Shown one piece after another: positions 15,194-24,563 of a stretch of DNA of 64,000 bases. This DNA comes from Clostridiales bacterium oral taxon 876 str. F0540. Lineage in GTDB: Bacteria; Bacillota; Clostridia; Clostridiales; Clostridiaceae. The notes under the pieces are model-generated. The model was not told where the DNA came from and made no database searches. It worked only from the letters and a program-made list of their open reading frames with translations. The first letter of the stretch is position 1. Every line of letters starts with the position of its first letter. Location: contig KE993494.1 in the NCBI GenBank assembly GCA_000466585.1, forward strand, positions 1-64,000. The letters run 5' to 3'. Position numbers and translations under genes: made by a program.

Positions 15194-16543
15194 TTAAACA
15201 TTGATTTTAAGCACATTTGCAATAAAGCCTGTGTCAAAATTCCCGCTTGCAAATACTTCATTGCTTAAAATTTCAAATTGAAACTCTATATTAGTATCTA
15301 TTCCATCTATTACAAACTCACCAAGAGCTCTTTTCATTCTATTAATAGCTTCTTCACGAGTTTTTCCGTGAACAATAAGTTTACCTATCATAGAATCATA
15401 GGTAGGAGGTATTACATATCCCTGATAAGCAGCACTATCTAATCTTACTCCAAGACCTCCTGGAATATGCATTCTCTGTATCTTTCCCGGAGATGGTCTG
15501 AAGCCCTGTTCAGGATTTTCAGCATTAATACGACATTCTATAGCATGACCATTTATTTTTACATCCTCTTGGGAAATCTGAAGTTTTTCTCCGGCTGCTA
15601 TTCTTATCTGCTCTTTTATTAGGTCTAGTCCAGTAACCATTTCAGTTATAGGGTGCTCAACCTGAATACGAGTATTCATTTCCATAAAATAGTACTTTCC
15701 ATGTTTATCTAAAAGAAACTCAATGGTTCCGGCGTTTTTATAGTTAACAGCTTTAGCAGCCTTCACAGCTACTTGCCCCATCTCTTTTCTGAGCGCTTCG
15801 CTCATTACAGGTGATGGTGCTTCTTCTAAAACTTTTTGGTTTCTTCTTTGTATTGAGCAGTCTCTTTCTCCAAGATAAATAGTGTTTCCATAGTTATCCG
15901 CAAGTATTTGGAACTCTATATGCCTTGGATTCTCAACAAACTTTTCAACATACATAGTATCATCGCCAAAAGCACTTTTAGCTTCAGACTTTGCAGTTTC
16001 AAAAGCCTTAGAGAACTCCTCAGGGGACTTAACTATTCTTATACCTCTGCCGCCGCCTCCTGCTGAAGCCTTAACCAGCACAGGATAGCCTATCTTTTCA
16101 GAAAGCTCAAGTCCTTCCTCAATCGTTTCTACAGCTCCAGAAGATCCGGGAACAACAGGAACATTAACCTCCATCATAATTTCTCTAGCCTTTGACTTGT
16201 TGCCCATCTTATCCATACTTTCAGGATCAGGACCTATAAAAGTAATATTACATTCCTTGCACATCTGAGCAAACTCACTGTTTTCAGATAAAAATCCAAA
16301 CCCAGGATGTATAGCTTCAGCACCTGAAAGTACTGTAGCACTTATAATATTTTGCATATTCAGATAGCTGTCTCTTGCTCTTGCTGGTCCTATGCAAATA
16401 GCTTCATCTGCCATTTCTGTATGAAGAGCATCTTTATCAGTCTGTGAATAAACGGCAACAGTTTCTATTCCCATTTCTCTGCAGGCTCTTATGATTCTAA
16501 CAGCTATTTCTCCTCTGTTTGCAATAAGTATCTTCTTAAACAT
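15194..16543 (-). CDS. accC: Biotin carboxylase subunit of acetyl-CoA carboxylase
   Basis: 449 residues, the expected size. The biotin carboxylase ATP-grasp fold is complete: FKKILIANRGEIAVRIIRAC at the start, the glycine-rich loop KASAGGGGRGIRIV, YLGERDCSIQRRNQKVLEEA, EFLLDKHGKYYFMEMNTRIQ and VEHPITEMVTG. It carboxylates the biotin carried by AccB using ATP and bicarbonate. Located between fabZ and accD. Confidence 0.95.
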   Translation of the reverse strand: MFKKILIANRGEIAVRIIRACREMGIETVAVYSQTDKDALHTEMADEAICIGPARARDSYLNMQNIISATVLSGAEAIHPGFGFLSENSEFAQMCKECNITFIGPDPESMDKMGNKSKAREIMMEVNVPVVPGSSGAVETIEEGLELSEKIGYPVLVKASAGGGGRGIRIVKSPEEFSKAFETAKSEAKSAFGDDTMYVEKFVENPRHIEFQILADNYGNTIYLGERDCSIQRRNQKVLEEAPSPVMSEALRKEMGQVAVKAAKAVNYKNAGTIEFLLDKHGKYYFMEMNTRIQVEHPITEMVTGLDLIKEQIRIAAGEKLQISQEDVKINGHAIECRINAENPEQGFRPSPGKIQRMHIPGGLGVRLDSAAYQGYVIPPTYDSMIGKLIVHGKTREEAINRMKRALGEFVIDGIDTNIEFQFEILSNEVFASGNFDTGFIANVLKINV

Positions 16544-16587
16544 ACTTTTCTCTCCTCATAAATTAGCCATACCGATAGCTCAATACA

Positions 16588-17010
16588 TTATTGAACTATA
16601 AATGATAACTCGGCTTCTGCCGCTTTTTTATCATCAACATAGGCAATAGCTTTTCCTATTCCAACAGGTCCTTTTCTCTTAATAATTTCAACCTCAAGTC
16701 TTAATGTATCACCAGGAAATACCTTTTTTCTAAACTTAGCTCTGTCTATTCCTGTAAAGTAGCCTATTTTACCTTTAAACTCTTCAAGGCTTAACATTGC
16801 TACTGCACCAACCTGAGCCAAAGCTTCTATTATAAGTACTCCGGGCATTACAGGCTCCTCCGGAAAATGTCCTTGGAAAAAATATTCATTGAAGGTTACA
16901 TTTTTATAGCCTACAGCCTTAATGCCGGGTTCTAAACTCTCGATTTTATCTATAAGAAGGAAAGGATACCTATGAGGTAATATTTCTTGAATTTCTTTTA
17001 TATTTAACAT
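16588..17010 (-). CDS. fabZ: 3-hydroxyacyl-ACP dehydratase
   Basis: 140 residues from the ATG at 17010 (GGGAG upstream). The open frame runs 20 codons further into accB but without a ribosome binding site. Hot-dog fold with the catalytic pair H48 in FQGHFPEEPVMPG and E62 in IIEALAQ. It dehydrates 3-hydroxyacyl-ACP in the elongation cycle. No fabA or fabM is seen in this cluster, so how unsaturated chains are made is not shown here. Confidence 0.95.
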   Translation of the reverse strand: MLNIKEIQEILPHRYPFLLIDKIESLEPGIKAVGYKNVTFNEYFFQGHFPEEPVMPGVLIIEALAQVGAVAMLSLEEFKGKIGYFTGIDRAKFRKKVFPGDTLRLEVEIIKRKGPVGIGKAIAYVDDKKAAEAELSFIVQ

Positions 17011-17023
17011 AAGCTTCTCCCTA

Positions 17024-17494
17024 TTATATAATTCTAAATAATGGCTGACCATATTCAACCATTTGTTCATTTTGAACCAGAACTTCTACAACTTCTCCAT
17101 CTACTTCGCTGTCTATTTCGTTCATAAGCTTCATAGCTTCTATAATACAAAGAGTATCTCCCTTTTTAACTCTGCTTCCTACTTTTACAAAAGATTCTTT
17201 ATCAGGTCCCTGGGAAGCATAAAAAGTTCCTACTATAGGAGAAGTCACAAGATTACCTTCTTTTTTAACTTCTTCTACTTTTAGCTGCACTTTTTCTTCT
17301 GCAGTCATAAGTTCAACAGCCGCTTGAGGTATTTCCTCAACTGAAACCTTCTTAATAGTTTCAGTAAGTTTTTCTACTGCAGTCTCCTGCTTTTTCTCAA
17401 GCTTTATCTTTATACCTTCTGTTTCAAGTTCTACAAGAGTTAATTTAGAATCGCTTACTGTCTTTATCAATTCTTGGATTGCTTTATAATCCAT
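17024..17494 (-). CDS. accB: Biotin carboxyl carrier protein
   Basis: 156 residues. The N-terminal helix MDYKAIQELIKTVSDSKLTL is followed by a charged linker (residues 35-80), then the biotinyl domain TSPIVGTFYASQGPDKESFV with the thumb, and the biotin-accepting K122 in IEAMKLMNEI. It carries carboxybiotin from AccC to AccAD. It follows fabF by 12 bp. Confidence 0.95.
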   Translation of the reverse strand: MDYKAIQELIKTVSDSKLTLVELETEGIKIKLEKKQETAVEKLTETIKKVSVEEIPQAAVELMTAEEKVQLKVEEVKKEGNLVTSPIVGTFYASQGPDKESFVKVGSRVKKGDTLCIIEAMKLMNEIDSEVDGEVVEVLVQNEQMVEYGQPLFRII

Positions 17495-17506
17495 AATCTT
17501 CTCTCC

Positions 17507-18748
17507 TTATTTCTCATCCCAAACTTTAAAAACAACAGTTGCATTATGTCCGCCAAAGCCTAATGAATTAGACATTGCATATTTAACTTCGGCTTCTCTT
17601 CCTGTGTTTGGAACATAGTCTAAATCACAATCAGGATCAGGTGTGCTATAGCCTATAGTTGGAGGCACAAAACCTTCTTCTATTGCCTTTATACATACAA
17701 TACCTTCAATAGCTCCTGCTGCTCCTAATAAATGACCGGTCATAGATTTTGTTGAGCTCACAGGTACTTTATAAGCATATTCACCTAATACAGTTTTAAT
17801 AGCCATAGTTTCAAATTTATCATTAAAAGGAGTACTTGTTCCATGAGCATTAATATATGAAACTTCAGAAGGTTCTATTCCTGCATCTTCTATAGCAAGC
17901 TTCATAGCTCTAGCTCCGCCTTCACCGTCCGGTGCAGGAGCTGTCATATGATAAGCATCACAGGTTGAGCCGTAGCCAACAAGTTCAGCGTAAATTTTTG
18001 CTCCCCTTTTTTGTGCATGCTCAAGTGTTTCTAAAATTAAAATTCCAGCACCTTCCCCAATTACAAAACCGCTTCTGTTTGCATCAAATGGAGTAGAAGC
18101 ATTTTTAGGATCATTGCTGTTAGTTAATGCTGTCATATTTGTAAAACCTGCAACCGCAAGTTCAGTAATAGAGCCTTCTGCTCCTCCGGCTATAATCACA
18201 TCTGCTGCTCCTAGCTGAAGAAGTCTTAAAGAATCTCCAATAGCATTTGTTCCGGTAGCGCAGGCTGTAACTATAGAAGTACACATACCCTTTGCTCCAT
18301 ATTTTATAGCTATATTACCTGCAGCCATGTTGCTTATTGCCATTGGTATAAATAAAGGTGAAACTCTGTTTGGTCCCTTTTCAACTAAGTTTCTAACTTC
18401 CTTTTCTATTGTAGAAAGCCCGCCTATACCTGAACCAACTACTACTCCCAGTCTTTCCTTATCTATACTTTCTAAATCAAGTCCTGAATCTTCAACAGCC
18501 TCTTTAGCTGCTGCCATTGCAAATTGACAGTATCTGTCCATTCTTCTTGCTTCTTTTCTGTCAACATAGTCTTCAGGCTTAAAATCCTTAACCTCAGCTG
18601 CAACTTTAACCTTAAATTTCTCTGTATCAAAGTGTGTTATAAAATCTACTCCACACTTTCCTTCTTTAATACCCTTCCAAAAGCTATTAACATCATTACC
18701 TAGTGGAGTTATAGCTCCCATTCCAGTAACAACTACTCTATTCTTCAT
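17507..18748 (-). CDS. fabF: 3-oxoacyl-ACP synthase II
   Basis: 413 residues, complete. The Cys-His-His triad of KAS I/II enzymes is C163 in TACATGTNAI, H302 in INAHGTSTPFND and H339 in KSMTGHLLGAAG; the glycine-rich end is SNSLGFGGHNATVVF. It elongates acyl-ACP with malonyl-ACP. Together with FabH it provides the condensing activities of this cluster. Confidence 0.95.
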   Translation of the reverse strand: MKNRVVVTGMGAITPLGNDVNSFWKGIKEGKCGVDFITHFDTEKFKVKVAAEVKDFKPEDYVDRKEARRMDRYCQFAMAAAKEAVEDSGLDLESIDKERLGVVVGSGIGGLSTIEKEVRNLVEKGPNRVSPLFIPMAISNMAAGNIAIKYGAKGMCTSIVTACATGTNAIGDSLRLLQLGAADVIIAGGAEGSITELAVAGFTNMTALTNSNDPKNASTPFDANRSGFVIGEGAGILILETLEHAQKRGAKIYAELVGYGSTCDAYHMTAPAPDGEGGARAMKLAIEDAGIEPSEVSYINAHGTSTPFNDKFETMAIKTVLGEYAYKVPVSSTKSMTGHLLGAAGAIEGIVCIKAIEEGFVPPTIGYSTPDPDCDLDYVPNTGREAEVKYAMSNSLGFGGHNATVVFKVWDEK

Positions 18749-18771
18749 ATCGATACCATCCTCTTAAATTT

Positions 18772-19512
18772 TTACATTACCATGCCGCCATCAACATTTA
18801 TAACCTGACCTGTAATATAGCTTGCATTATCAGATGCTAAAAAGCCTGCTAAATTAGCTACATCTTCAGGACTTCCAAGTTTTCTAAGCGGTACATTTTC
18901 TAAAAGTTTTTCCTTAACTTTATCAGATAAAACTTCAGTCATATCAGTAGTTATAAAGCCCGGTGCTATTGCATTGACTGTTATTCCTCTGGCTCCCAAT
19001 TCCTTTGCAATAGACTTTGTGAAACCAATTATACCCGCCTTAGCTGCCGCATAATTTGCCTGACCTGCATTACCAATAAGACCAATAACTGAGGAAATAT
19101 TTATTATTCTTCCGCTCTTTTGCTTAAGCATTACTGCACTGGCATGTTTTGTGCAATTAAAGACACCTTTAAGGTTTACTTCCAGTACCTTATCAAAATC
19201 TTCTTCCTTCATTCTAAGTAAAAGAGTATCTTTTGTTATGCCTGCATTATTAACAAGTATATCCAATCTTCCGAACTTCTCTACAGCAAACTTTACAACT
19301 TTTTCAGCATCCTCAAGGCTGCTGACATCTCCTTGAACAGCCTCTGCATTTCCGCCGCCCGCTTTTATCTCGTCAATAAGCTCCTGAGCTTCTTTTATAC
19401 TGCTTCTGTAATTTATAACTACACTGGCTCCAAGCTTTGACAATTTCAAAGCTATTGCTCTTCCAATTCCTCTTCCTGCTCCAGTTACTACTGCAACCTT
19501 TCCAGTTAGCAT
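18772..19512 (-). CDS. fabG: 3-oxoacyl-ACP reductase
   Basis: 246 residues, classic short-chain dehydrogenase. NADP-binding VTGAGRGIGRAIA, NNAG at residues 88-91, the catalytic S141 in NISSVIG, and Y154 and K158 in ANYAAAKAG; the end ITGQVINVDGGMVM is typical of FabG. It reduces 3-oxoacyl-ACP. A second SDR at 42488 is a paralog outside this operon. Confidence 0.95.
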   Translation of the reverse strand: MLTGKVAVVTGAGRGIGRAIALKLSKLGASVVINYRSSIKEAQELIDEIKAGGGNAEAVQGDVSSLEDAEKVVKFAVEKFGRLDILVNNAGITKDTLLLRMKEEDFDKVLEVNLKGVFNCTKHASAVMLKQKSGRIINISSVIGLIGNAGQANYAAAKAGIIGFTKSIAKELGARGITVNAIAPGFITTDMTEVLSDKVKEKLLENVPLRKLGSPEDVANLAGFLASDNASYITGQVINVDGGMVM

Positions 19513-19515
19513 AAC

Positions 19516-20457
19516 CTATCTCTCCTGACTATTTAATGTTTCTATTGTCTTTTCTAAAGACCTTAAATCTTCTATATTTAAAACTGTTACTTTCCTGTCA
19601 ATCTTCTTAACAAAGCCGCTTAATACTTTTCCGGGTCCAAGCTCTATAAAGGTATCAACACCATCTTCAAGCATTCTCTTTATTGTGTTTTCCCAAAGCA
19701 CAGAACTCATAACCTGTTTTTTAAGAAGCTCTTTAACTTCTTCTTTGCTTCCTACATAATCAGCTGTTACATTTGTTATGATAGGAGTATTAATACTTAA
19801 AAGCTCAATGCTTTTTAATTCTTCTTCAAGCTTATCTGCTGCCGGCTTTAGCATTGAGGTATGAAAAGGTGCACTTACTGAAAGGGGCATTACTTTTGCT
19901 CCCTTTTCCTTTGCCTTTTCTGAAGCTGACTTAACAGCTTCAATTTCTCCACCAATAACTATTTGTCCTGGGCAATTAAAATTAGCAGGTTCAACTATTC
20001 CTAAGGAACTTGCTTCCCTGCAGATTTCTCTTACATCCTCAGAAGATAAACCAAGGATCGCTGCCATTGTGCCTACGCCTTCTGGTACAGCTTCCTGCAT
20101 AAATCTTCCTCTTTTTCTAACAAGTTTAACCGCATCGCTAAAGTTTAAAACTCCGCTGCAGACTAAAGCAGAATATTCTCCCAAGCTAAGTCCTGCAGTA
20201 AAGTCAGGTTTAATTCCTTTTTCCTCTAATGCCTTAAGTGCAGCTATGCTTGTTGTTAAAACTGCAGGCTGAGTATTTTCTGTTTTATCTAAATTTTCCT
20301 TAGGACCTTCAAAGCATAATTTGCTAATTTCAAAACCTAATGCCTTATCAGCCTCTTCAAATACTTTTTTAGAAGCTTCTATGTTATCTGCAAGTTCTTT
20401 TCCCATGCCCGCATATTGAGCACCCTGCCCTGCGAAAATGAATGCAATTTTACTCAT
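19516..20457 (-). CDS. fabD: Malonyl-CoA:ACP transacylase
   Basis: 313 residues. It has the FIFAGQGAQYAGMGKELA opening, the nucleophile S91 in GLSLGEYSALV, and the catalytic His in VSAPFHTSML. It loads malonyl units onto ACP. Its ribosome binding site (AAGGAGG) is supplied by one end of a 91-bp two-hairpin repeat that fills the gap between fabK and fabD. Confidence 0.95.
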   Translation of the reverse strand: MSKIAFIFAGQGAQYAGMGKELADNIEASKKVFEEADKALGFEISKLCFEGPKENLDKTENTQPAVLTTSIAALKALEEKGIKPDFTAGLSLGEYSALVCSGVLNFSDAVKLVRKRGRFMQEAVPEGVGTMAAILGLSSEDVREICREASSLGIVEPANFNCPGQIVIGGEIEAVKSASEKAKEKGAKVMPLSVSAPFHTSMLKPAADKLEEELKSIELLSINTPIITNVTADYVGSKEEVKELLKKQVMSSVLWENTIKRMLEDGVDTFIELGPGKVLSGFVKKIDRKVTVLNIEDLRSLEKTIETLNSQER

Positions 20458-20460
20458 AAT

Positions 20461-20552
20461 TCCTCCTTACAGTCGGAAGCACTGAGCAATTAAAGACTCT
20501 CGCTTCCGCTCGTTAATTGCTCGTTAAAGGTCATTTAGACCTTTAACCTCCT
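20461..20552 (-). repeat. Two-hairpin repeat with Shine-Dalgarno ends, copy 1
   Basis: On the minus strand: AGGAGG, hairpin TTAAAGGTC-TAAAT-GACCTTTAA, hairpin GAGCAATTAA/TTAATTGCTC containing ACGAGC, then CAGTGCTTCCGACTG and AAGGAGG just before fabD. It shares layout and the TAAAT loop with the copies at 53740 and 53824; the stem bases differ but remain paired. Confidence 0.75.
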
Positions 20553-20563
20553 ATAGCTACCTT

Positions 20564-21496
20564 CTAAACAAACTTTTTAATAACTGCTTCTGCTTCAGTG
20601 AACATTTCTTCAACAATTTCTTTGCAGCTTTGCTTTTTATTTACAAGACCGGCAATTTGCCCTGCCATTACAGAACCGAAGTCTGTATCTCCTTCTCTTA
20701 CAGCCTTAGGTAGACGACCTCTTCCAAGTTCTTCATACTCTTCTGCGGCTGCACCGTTTTTCTCAAGAAGCTGGAACTGTCTTGCTAACTTATTTCTCAA
20801 AATTCTTACAGGGTGCCCTGTTGCTCTTCCTGTAACAACTGTATCTATATCTCCTGCATCTAAAACCTTTTGTTTATAGTTTTCATGAATATTGCACTCA
20901 TCAGCAACTAAAAATCTAGTACCAACCTGCACACCTTGTGCACCAAGCATAAATGCTGCTGCAACTCCTCTTCCATCACCAACTCCGCCAGCCGCAATTA
21001 CAGGTATATTTACTGCGCTGACAACTTGAGGAACTAGGGACATTGTTGTAAGTTCTCCTATATGTCCTCCTGATTCACAGCCTTCAGCGACAACGGCATC
21101 AGCCCCTGTTCTTTCCATTCTCTTAGCTAAAGCTACAGATGGAACAACCGGAATAACTATAATTCCATGGGCTTTCCACATCTCTATGTACTTACCTGGA
21201 TTTCCTGCGCCTGTAGTTACAACCTTAACGCCTTCCTCGCAAACAAGCTTAGCTAAAGCTTCAGCATTGTCACTTAAAAGCATTATATTAACTCCAAATG
21301 GCTTATCAGTTAAAGCCTTAGTCTTTCTTATTTCATCTCTTATATAATCAACCGGCGCATTAGCTCCTGCTATAAGACCTAAGCCTCCAGCATTTGATAC
21401 TGCTGCAGCTAAAGAGCTATCTGCAACCCAAGCCATTCCCCCTTGAATAATAGGGTACTTTATTCCTATCATGTCGCATAAAGCTGATTTAAACAT
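20564..21496 (-). CDS. fabK: Enoyl-ACP reductase II (flavin-dependent)
   Basis: 310 residues from the ATG at 21496 (GGAGG upstream); the frame is open four codons earlier. A TIM barrel of the nitronate-monooxygenase/FabK type: KYPIIQGGMAWVADSSLAAA, SNAGGLGLI, KPFGVNIML, VPVIAAGGVGDGRGVAAAFM, and the FMN phosphate region GAQGVQVGTRFLVADEC. It does the last reduction of the FASII cycle. FabK rather than FabI here is typical of clostridia and streptococci. It sits between acpP and fabD. Confidence 0.93.
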   Translation of the reverse strand: MFKSALCDMIGIKYPIIQGGMAWVADSSLAAAVSNAGGLGLIAGANAPVDYIRDEIRKTKALTDKPFGVNIMLLSDNAEALAKLVCEEGVKVVTTGAGNPGKYIEMWKAHGIIVIPVVPSVALAKRMERTGADAVVAEGCESGGHIGELTTMSLVPQVVSAVNIPVIAAGGVGDGRGVAAAFMLGAQGVQVGTRFLVADECNIHENYKQKVLDAGDIDTVVTGRATGHPVRILRNKLARQFQLLEKNGAAAEEYEELGRGRLPKAVREGDTDFGSVMAGQIAGLVNKKQSCKEIVEEMFTEAEAVIKKFV

Positions 21497-21516
21497 AGCT
21501 ACCTCCAAGCTTAATT

Positions 21517-21735
21517 TTATACTCTTGCTTCCACATACTTAACTGCATCTTCAACAGTTTTGATGCTCTCTGCATCTTCAATTTGAATATTAAATGCTTC
21601 TTCAAGCTCAATTATTATTTGGAAAAGATCTAATGAATCTACTCCTAAATCCTCAAAGCTTGTCTCTAACTTAATTTCTTCCTCATCAATTCCTAACTGG
21701 CTTCCTATTACTTCTCTAATCTTTTCAAATATCAT
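21517..21735 (-). CDS. acpP: Acyl carrier protein
   Basis: 72 residues from the second ATG (21735). GGAGG is 9 nt upstream of it, while an ATG at 21744 follows GGAGG directly and could not be initiated well. The phosphopantetheine site is S34 in LGVDSLDLFQ. Four-helix acidic protein that carries the growing acyl chain. It lies between fabH and fabK, so carrier and enzymes are co-transcribed. Confidence 0.95.
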   Translation of the reverse strand: MIFEKIREVIGSQLGIDEEEIKLETSFEDLGVDSLDLFQIIIELEEAFNIQIEDAESIKTVEDAVKYVEARV

Positions 21736-21838
21736 CTTTAACATCCTCCAAATTAATTTTATTTTTATTATTACTTTTACTTATTACTAATCTATAAAAA
21801 TCCCACAGGGGATTTTATACAATAATTATTAATCTCCT

Positions 21839-22816
21839 CTAGTACTGCCACTCTACAAGTCCGGCAGACCAAGTAAGTCCGGCTCCAAAAGCAACTAAAA
21901 TCAATTTGTCGCCTTTTTTGACAAGTCCTTTATCAAGCATTTCATCTAGTGCTATAGGAATACTTGCAGCTGAGGTATTTCCGTATTTTTGAAGGTTCAT
22001 AAAGAACTTTTCTTCCGGAACTTTAAGCTTTCTTGCTGCATACTCAATTATTCTGTAATTTGCCTGATGAGGCACAATGTACTTTATATCATCAAGATTT
22101 AATCCACTGTCCTTAAGTACTTTATCCACAGCTTCTAAAATAATACTTGTGGCAAATCTGAATACTTCTCTTCCATCCATAAAAATCTTTATATCATCTA
22201 TCTTTTCCGGTGTTACAAATGGATTTTTAACAGGTACACAATTAATACCTAAAACCCCTGCTTTTCTACCATCAGCGCCATTAAACAAGGAAGTTACTCC
22301 TTTTTCTTCACTAGGCACTAAAACTGCTGCACCGGCACCGTCGCCAAACAATACGCAGGTGCTTCTGTCGGTCCAATCAGTTATTTTGGAAAGCACATCT
22401 GCTCCTATAACAAGTGCTGTCTTACTTTGACCTGTTCTGATAAATTGTGAAGCTGTATTTAAAGCATATATAAATCCTGAGCAGGCTGCAGATATATCGA
22501 AGCAGGCTGCATTAAATGCACCTATCTTTTCTTGAACAAACACAGCTGTTGCAGGAGTTAACGCATCAGGAGTTGAAGTAGCAAGTACAATCAAATCTAT
22601 ATCTTCAGGCTTTAAAGCAGCTTTATCTAGAGCACTTAAAGCAGCCTTTGCTGCTAAATCTGATGTATTTTCTCCTTCAGATATTCTTCTTTCTTTTATT
22701 CCTGTTCTAGTTGTTATCCACTCATCATTTGTATCTACAATCTTAGATAAATCATCATTAGTCATGATTCTTTGTGGAACGGCACTGCCTATTCCTATGA
22801 TTTTAACTTCTTTCAT
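21839..22816 (-). CDS. fabH: 3-oxoacyl-ACP synthase III
   Basis: 325 residues. The Cys-His-Asn triad is C112 in SAACSGFIYAL, the His in VPHQANYRI and the Asn in YGNTSAASIP. It starts chains by condensing acetyl-CoA (or a branched primer) with malonyl-ACP. Its ATG overlaps the stop of the fabT-like gene (TAATG), suggesting coupled translation. GGGAG precedes it. Confidence 0.95.
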   Translation of the reverse strand: MKEVKIIGIGSAVPQRIMTNDDLSKIVDTNDEWITTRTGIKERRISEGENTSDLAAKAALSALDKAALKPEDIDLIVLATSTPDALTPATAVFVQEKIGAFNAACFDISAACSGFIYALNTASQFIRTGQSKTALVIGADVLSKITDWTDRSTCVLFGDGAGAAVLVPSEEKGVTSLFNGADGRKAGVLGINCVPVKNPFVTPEKIDDIKIFMDGREVFRFATSIILEAVDKVLKDSGLNLDDIKYIVPHQANYRIIEYAARKLKVPEEKFFMNLQKYGNTSAASIPIALDEMLDKGLVKKGDKLILVAFGAGLTWSAGLVEWQY

Positions 22817-23283
22817 TATTTTTCTCCCTTACCTTCAGTCAAATTATATTTTGACTTAAAGAAATTATTCAGCTTCTCAAGAGATCCAACAAGAACCTGT
22901 TCCTGTTCTTCGCTTAGCCCCTCAACAGTAGCTCTCACCATATCCCTATGAAACTTATCATGTATTCTATAGGCAAGTTTACCTCTCTTAGTAAGCTGTA
23001 CTAAAACAACTCTTCTATCCTCTTCGATTCTTTTTCGCTCCACATAACCTTTTTTAACAAGGTTATTAATAGCGGTAGTTAAAGTTCCTACAGTAATTTT
23101 TAAATCGCTTGCCACCTCTGACATGCTTCTTGCTTCATACATACCAATTGCATCCACAGTATGCATCTCTGTAATTGATAAATCCTTAAATTCTCCTTCG
23201 CTCAGAGCTCTTTGTTCTATAACCAAAATATCATTAAAGATATCTACCAAAAGCTCATTTACTACACTTATAGTTTTACTCAT
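22816..23283 (-). CDS. fabT: MarR-family regulator of fatty-acid synthesis (FabT-like)
   Basis: 155 residues with a MarR winged helix: TEMHTVDAIGMYEARSMSEV before the helix-turn-helix, SDLKITVGTLTTAINNLVKK as recognition region, and the wing RKRIEEDRRVVLVQLTKRGK. Position and size match FabT, which uses acyl-ACP as corepressor to shut the fab operon. Three palindromes of the FabT type sit downstream of the operon promoter at 24416-24465, so autoregulation is likely. The symbol is by position and family. Confidence 0.85.
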   Translation of the reverse strand: MSKTISVVNELLVDIFNDILVIEQRALSEGEFKDLSITEMHTVDAIGMYEARSMSEVASDLKITVGTLTTAINNLVKKGYVERKRIEEDRRVVLVQLTKRGKLAYRIHDKFHRDMVRATVEGLSEEQEQVLVGSLEKLNNFFKSKYNLTEGKGEK

Positions 23284-23306
23284 AATTTATATATATCTCC
23301 CCCTTC

Positions 23307-24383
23307 TTAATCGAGGTTTTTTTCTGCTTCATCTACCAGTTCCTTAATAAGTTCTTTTACAGTTACTATTTTATCAAGTCTATAAGCGTTGCTTCCCGAA
23401 AATATAAGTCCCTCTTCAACATTTCCTTTTACGGCCTCAATAAGGGCTTTGGAAATACAATATGGAGTTGTTGCCGGATTGCAGGGTTTTAAGCAGTTAT
23501 AACATTTTTTAACCTTTATATTACCTTCATCCAGCTTTTCTAAAAATTCATTTTGTATAGCTCTTCCGGGCATGCCTACAGGACTTTTAACAAATCTTAT
23601 ATCCTTCTCTTGTGAATTTACATAAGCCATTTTATATCTTATATCAGCATCACATTCTTCTGTAGCAACAAATCTTGTGGCCATCTGAACGCCTGCTGCA
23701 CCTTCTTTAATAAAATTTGCTATATCTTCGCCTGTGTAAATCCCCCCAGCAGCAACTACCGGGATTTTTTTATTATGTTTTTCTTCAAAAGGCTTAAGTA
23801 CTTCTATAACGCCTTTTACTATATCCATTAACTTTGGCTTATTTTCTGAATTTAATTCATCTTTAGAAAACCCTAAGTGTCCTCCTGCTTCAGGTCCTTC
23901 AACCACAACCAAATCCGGTATGCGTGAATACTTGTGATCCCAAAGCTTCGTTATTACCATTGCAGCCTTTGCTGAAGAAACTATCGGAGCCAGCTTTGTA
24001 TTAGAGTCTCCAACAAGCTTTGGAAGCTCTGTTGGAAGTCCCGCTCCTGAAATTATTAAATCTATTTTTCCTTCTACTACAGCTTCAATCATATCCTTAT
24101 AGTTGTTCATAGCTACCATTACATTAACAGCTATTATCCCCTTAGGACTTAACTCTCGTGCTTTTCTAATTTCACTTTTCATAGCTCTTATGTTAGCTTC
24201 TTCAGTATTAGTTTCAAAATCCGGCTCGCTAAAGCCAATTTGAGCACTTGATATAACTCCAACCCCTCCCTCATTAGCCACTGCTGAGGCAAGTTTTGAG
24301 CGAGATACTCCTACACCCATACCGCCCTGAATTATTGGAACTGCTGCTACTAACTCACCTATATTTAAAGGAGGTAGTTTCAT
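23307..24383 (-). CDS. Second FabK/nitronate-monooxygenase-like flavoprotein
   Basis: 358 residues from the ATG at 24383 (AGGAGTG upstream); the frame is open for 27 codons more through the operator region, which makes the longer form unlikely. Same barrel family as fabK (VPIIQGGMGVGVSRSKLASA, NEGGVGVIS, VVAAGGIYTGEDIANFI, GVQMATRFVATEECDAD), with a cysteine-containing segment KKCYNCLKPCNPATTPYCIS absent from FabK. Members of this subgroup often lead clostridial fab operons; a role in lipid metabolism or nitronate detoxification is possible. First gene of the operon. Confidence 0.85.
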   Translation of the reverse strand: MKLPPLNIGELVAAVPIIQGGMGVGVSRSKLASAVANEGGVGVISSAQIGFSEPDFETNTEEANIRAMKSEIRKARELSPKGIIAVNVMVAMNNYKDMIEAVVEGKIDLIISGAGLPTELPKLVGDSNTKLAPIVSSAKAAMVITKLWDHKYSRIPDLVVVEGPEAGGHLGFSKDELNSENKPKLMDIVKGVIEVLKPFEEKHNKKIPVVAAGGIYTGEDIANFIKEGAAGVQMATRFVATEECDADIRYKMAYVNSQEKDIRFVKSPVGMPGRAIQNEFLEKLDEGNIKVKKCYNCLKPCNPATTPYCISKALIEAVKGNVEEGLIFSGSNAYRLDKIVTVKELIKELVDEAEKNLD

Positions 24384-24415
24384 AATATCACTCCTATCCT
24401 CGTGAATCCTATTCA

Positions 24416-24465
24416 TTTGATTTTCAAATGTTTTGATAATCAAACTATTTATTTTGATATTCAAA
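24416..24465 (-). promoter_or_regulatory. Three FabT-like operator boxes
   Basis: TTTGATTTTCAAA (24416-24428), TTTGATAATCAAA (24432-24444) and TTTGATATTCAAA (24453-24465) share the palindrome TTTGA-N3-TCAAA. The box nearest the promoter directly follows the -10 hexamer. The pattern resembles the FabT operators known from streptococci. Confidence 0.8.
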
Positions 24466-24493
24466 GTATATAAGAAAGTTAAAATAGTGTCAA
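24465..24493 (-). promoter_or_regulatory. Promoter of the fab-acc operon
   Basis: On the minus strand TTGACA (24488-24493), a 17-bp spacer and TATACT (24465-24470): close to the sigma-A consensus. Transcription would start within the operator boxes, which fits repression by a FabT-type protein. Confidence 0.85.
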
Positions 24494-24563
24494 CCTATTT
24501 CCAGAAAAAAACTTTTTAAGGATTTATGAACAATAACCCGATATCATAAAATCAATTACATAT

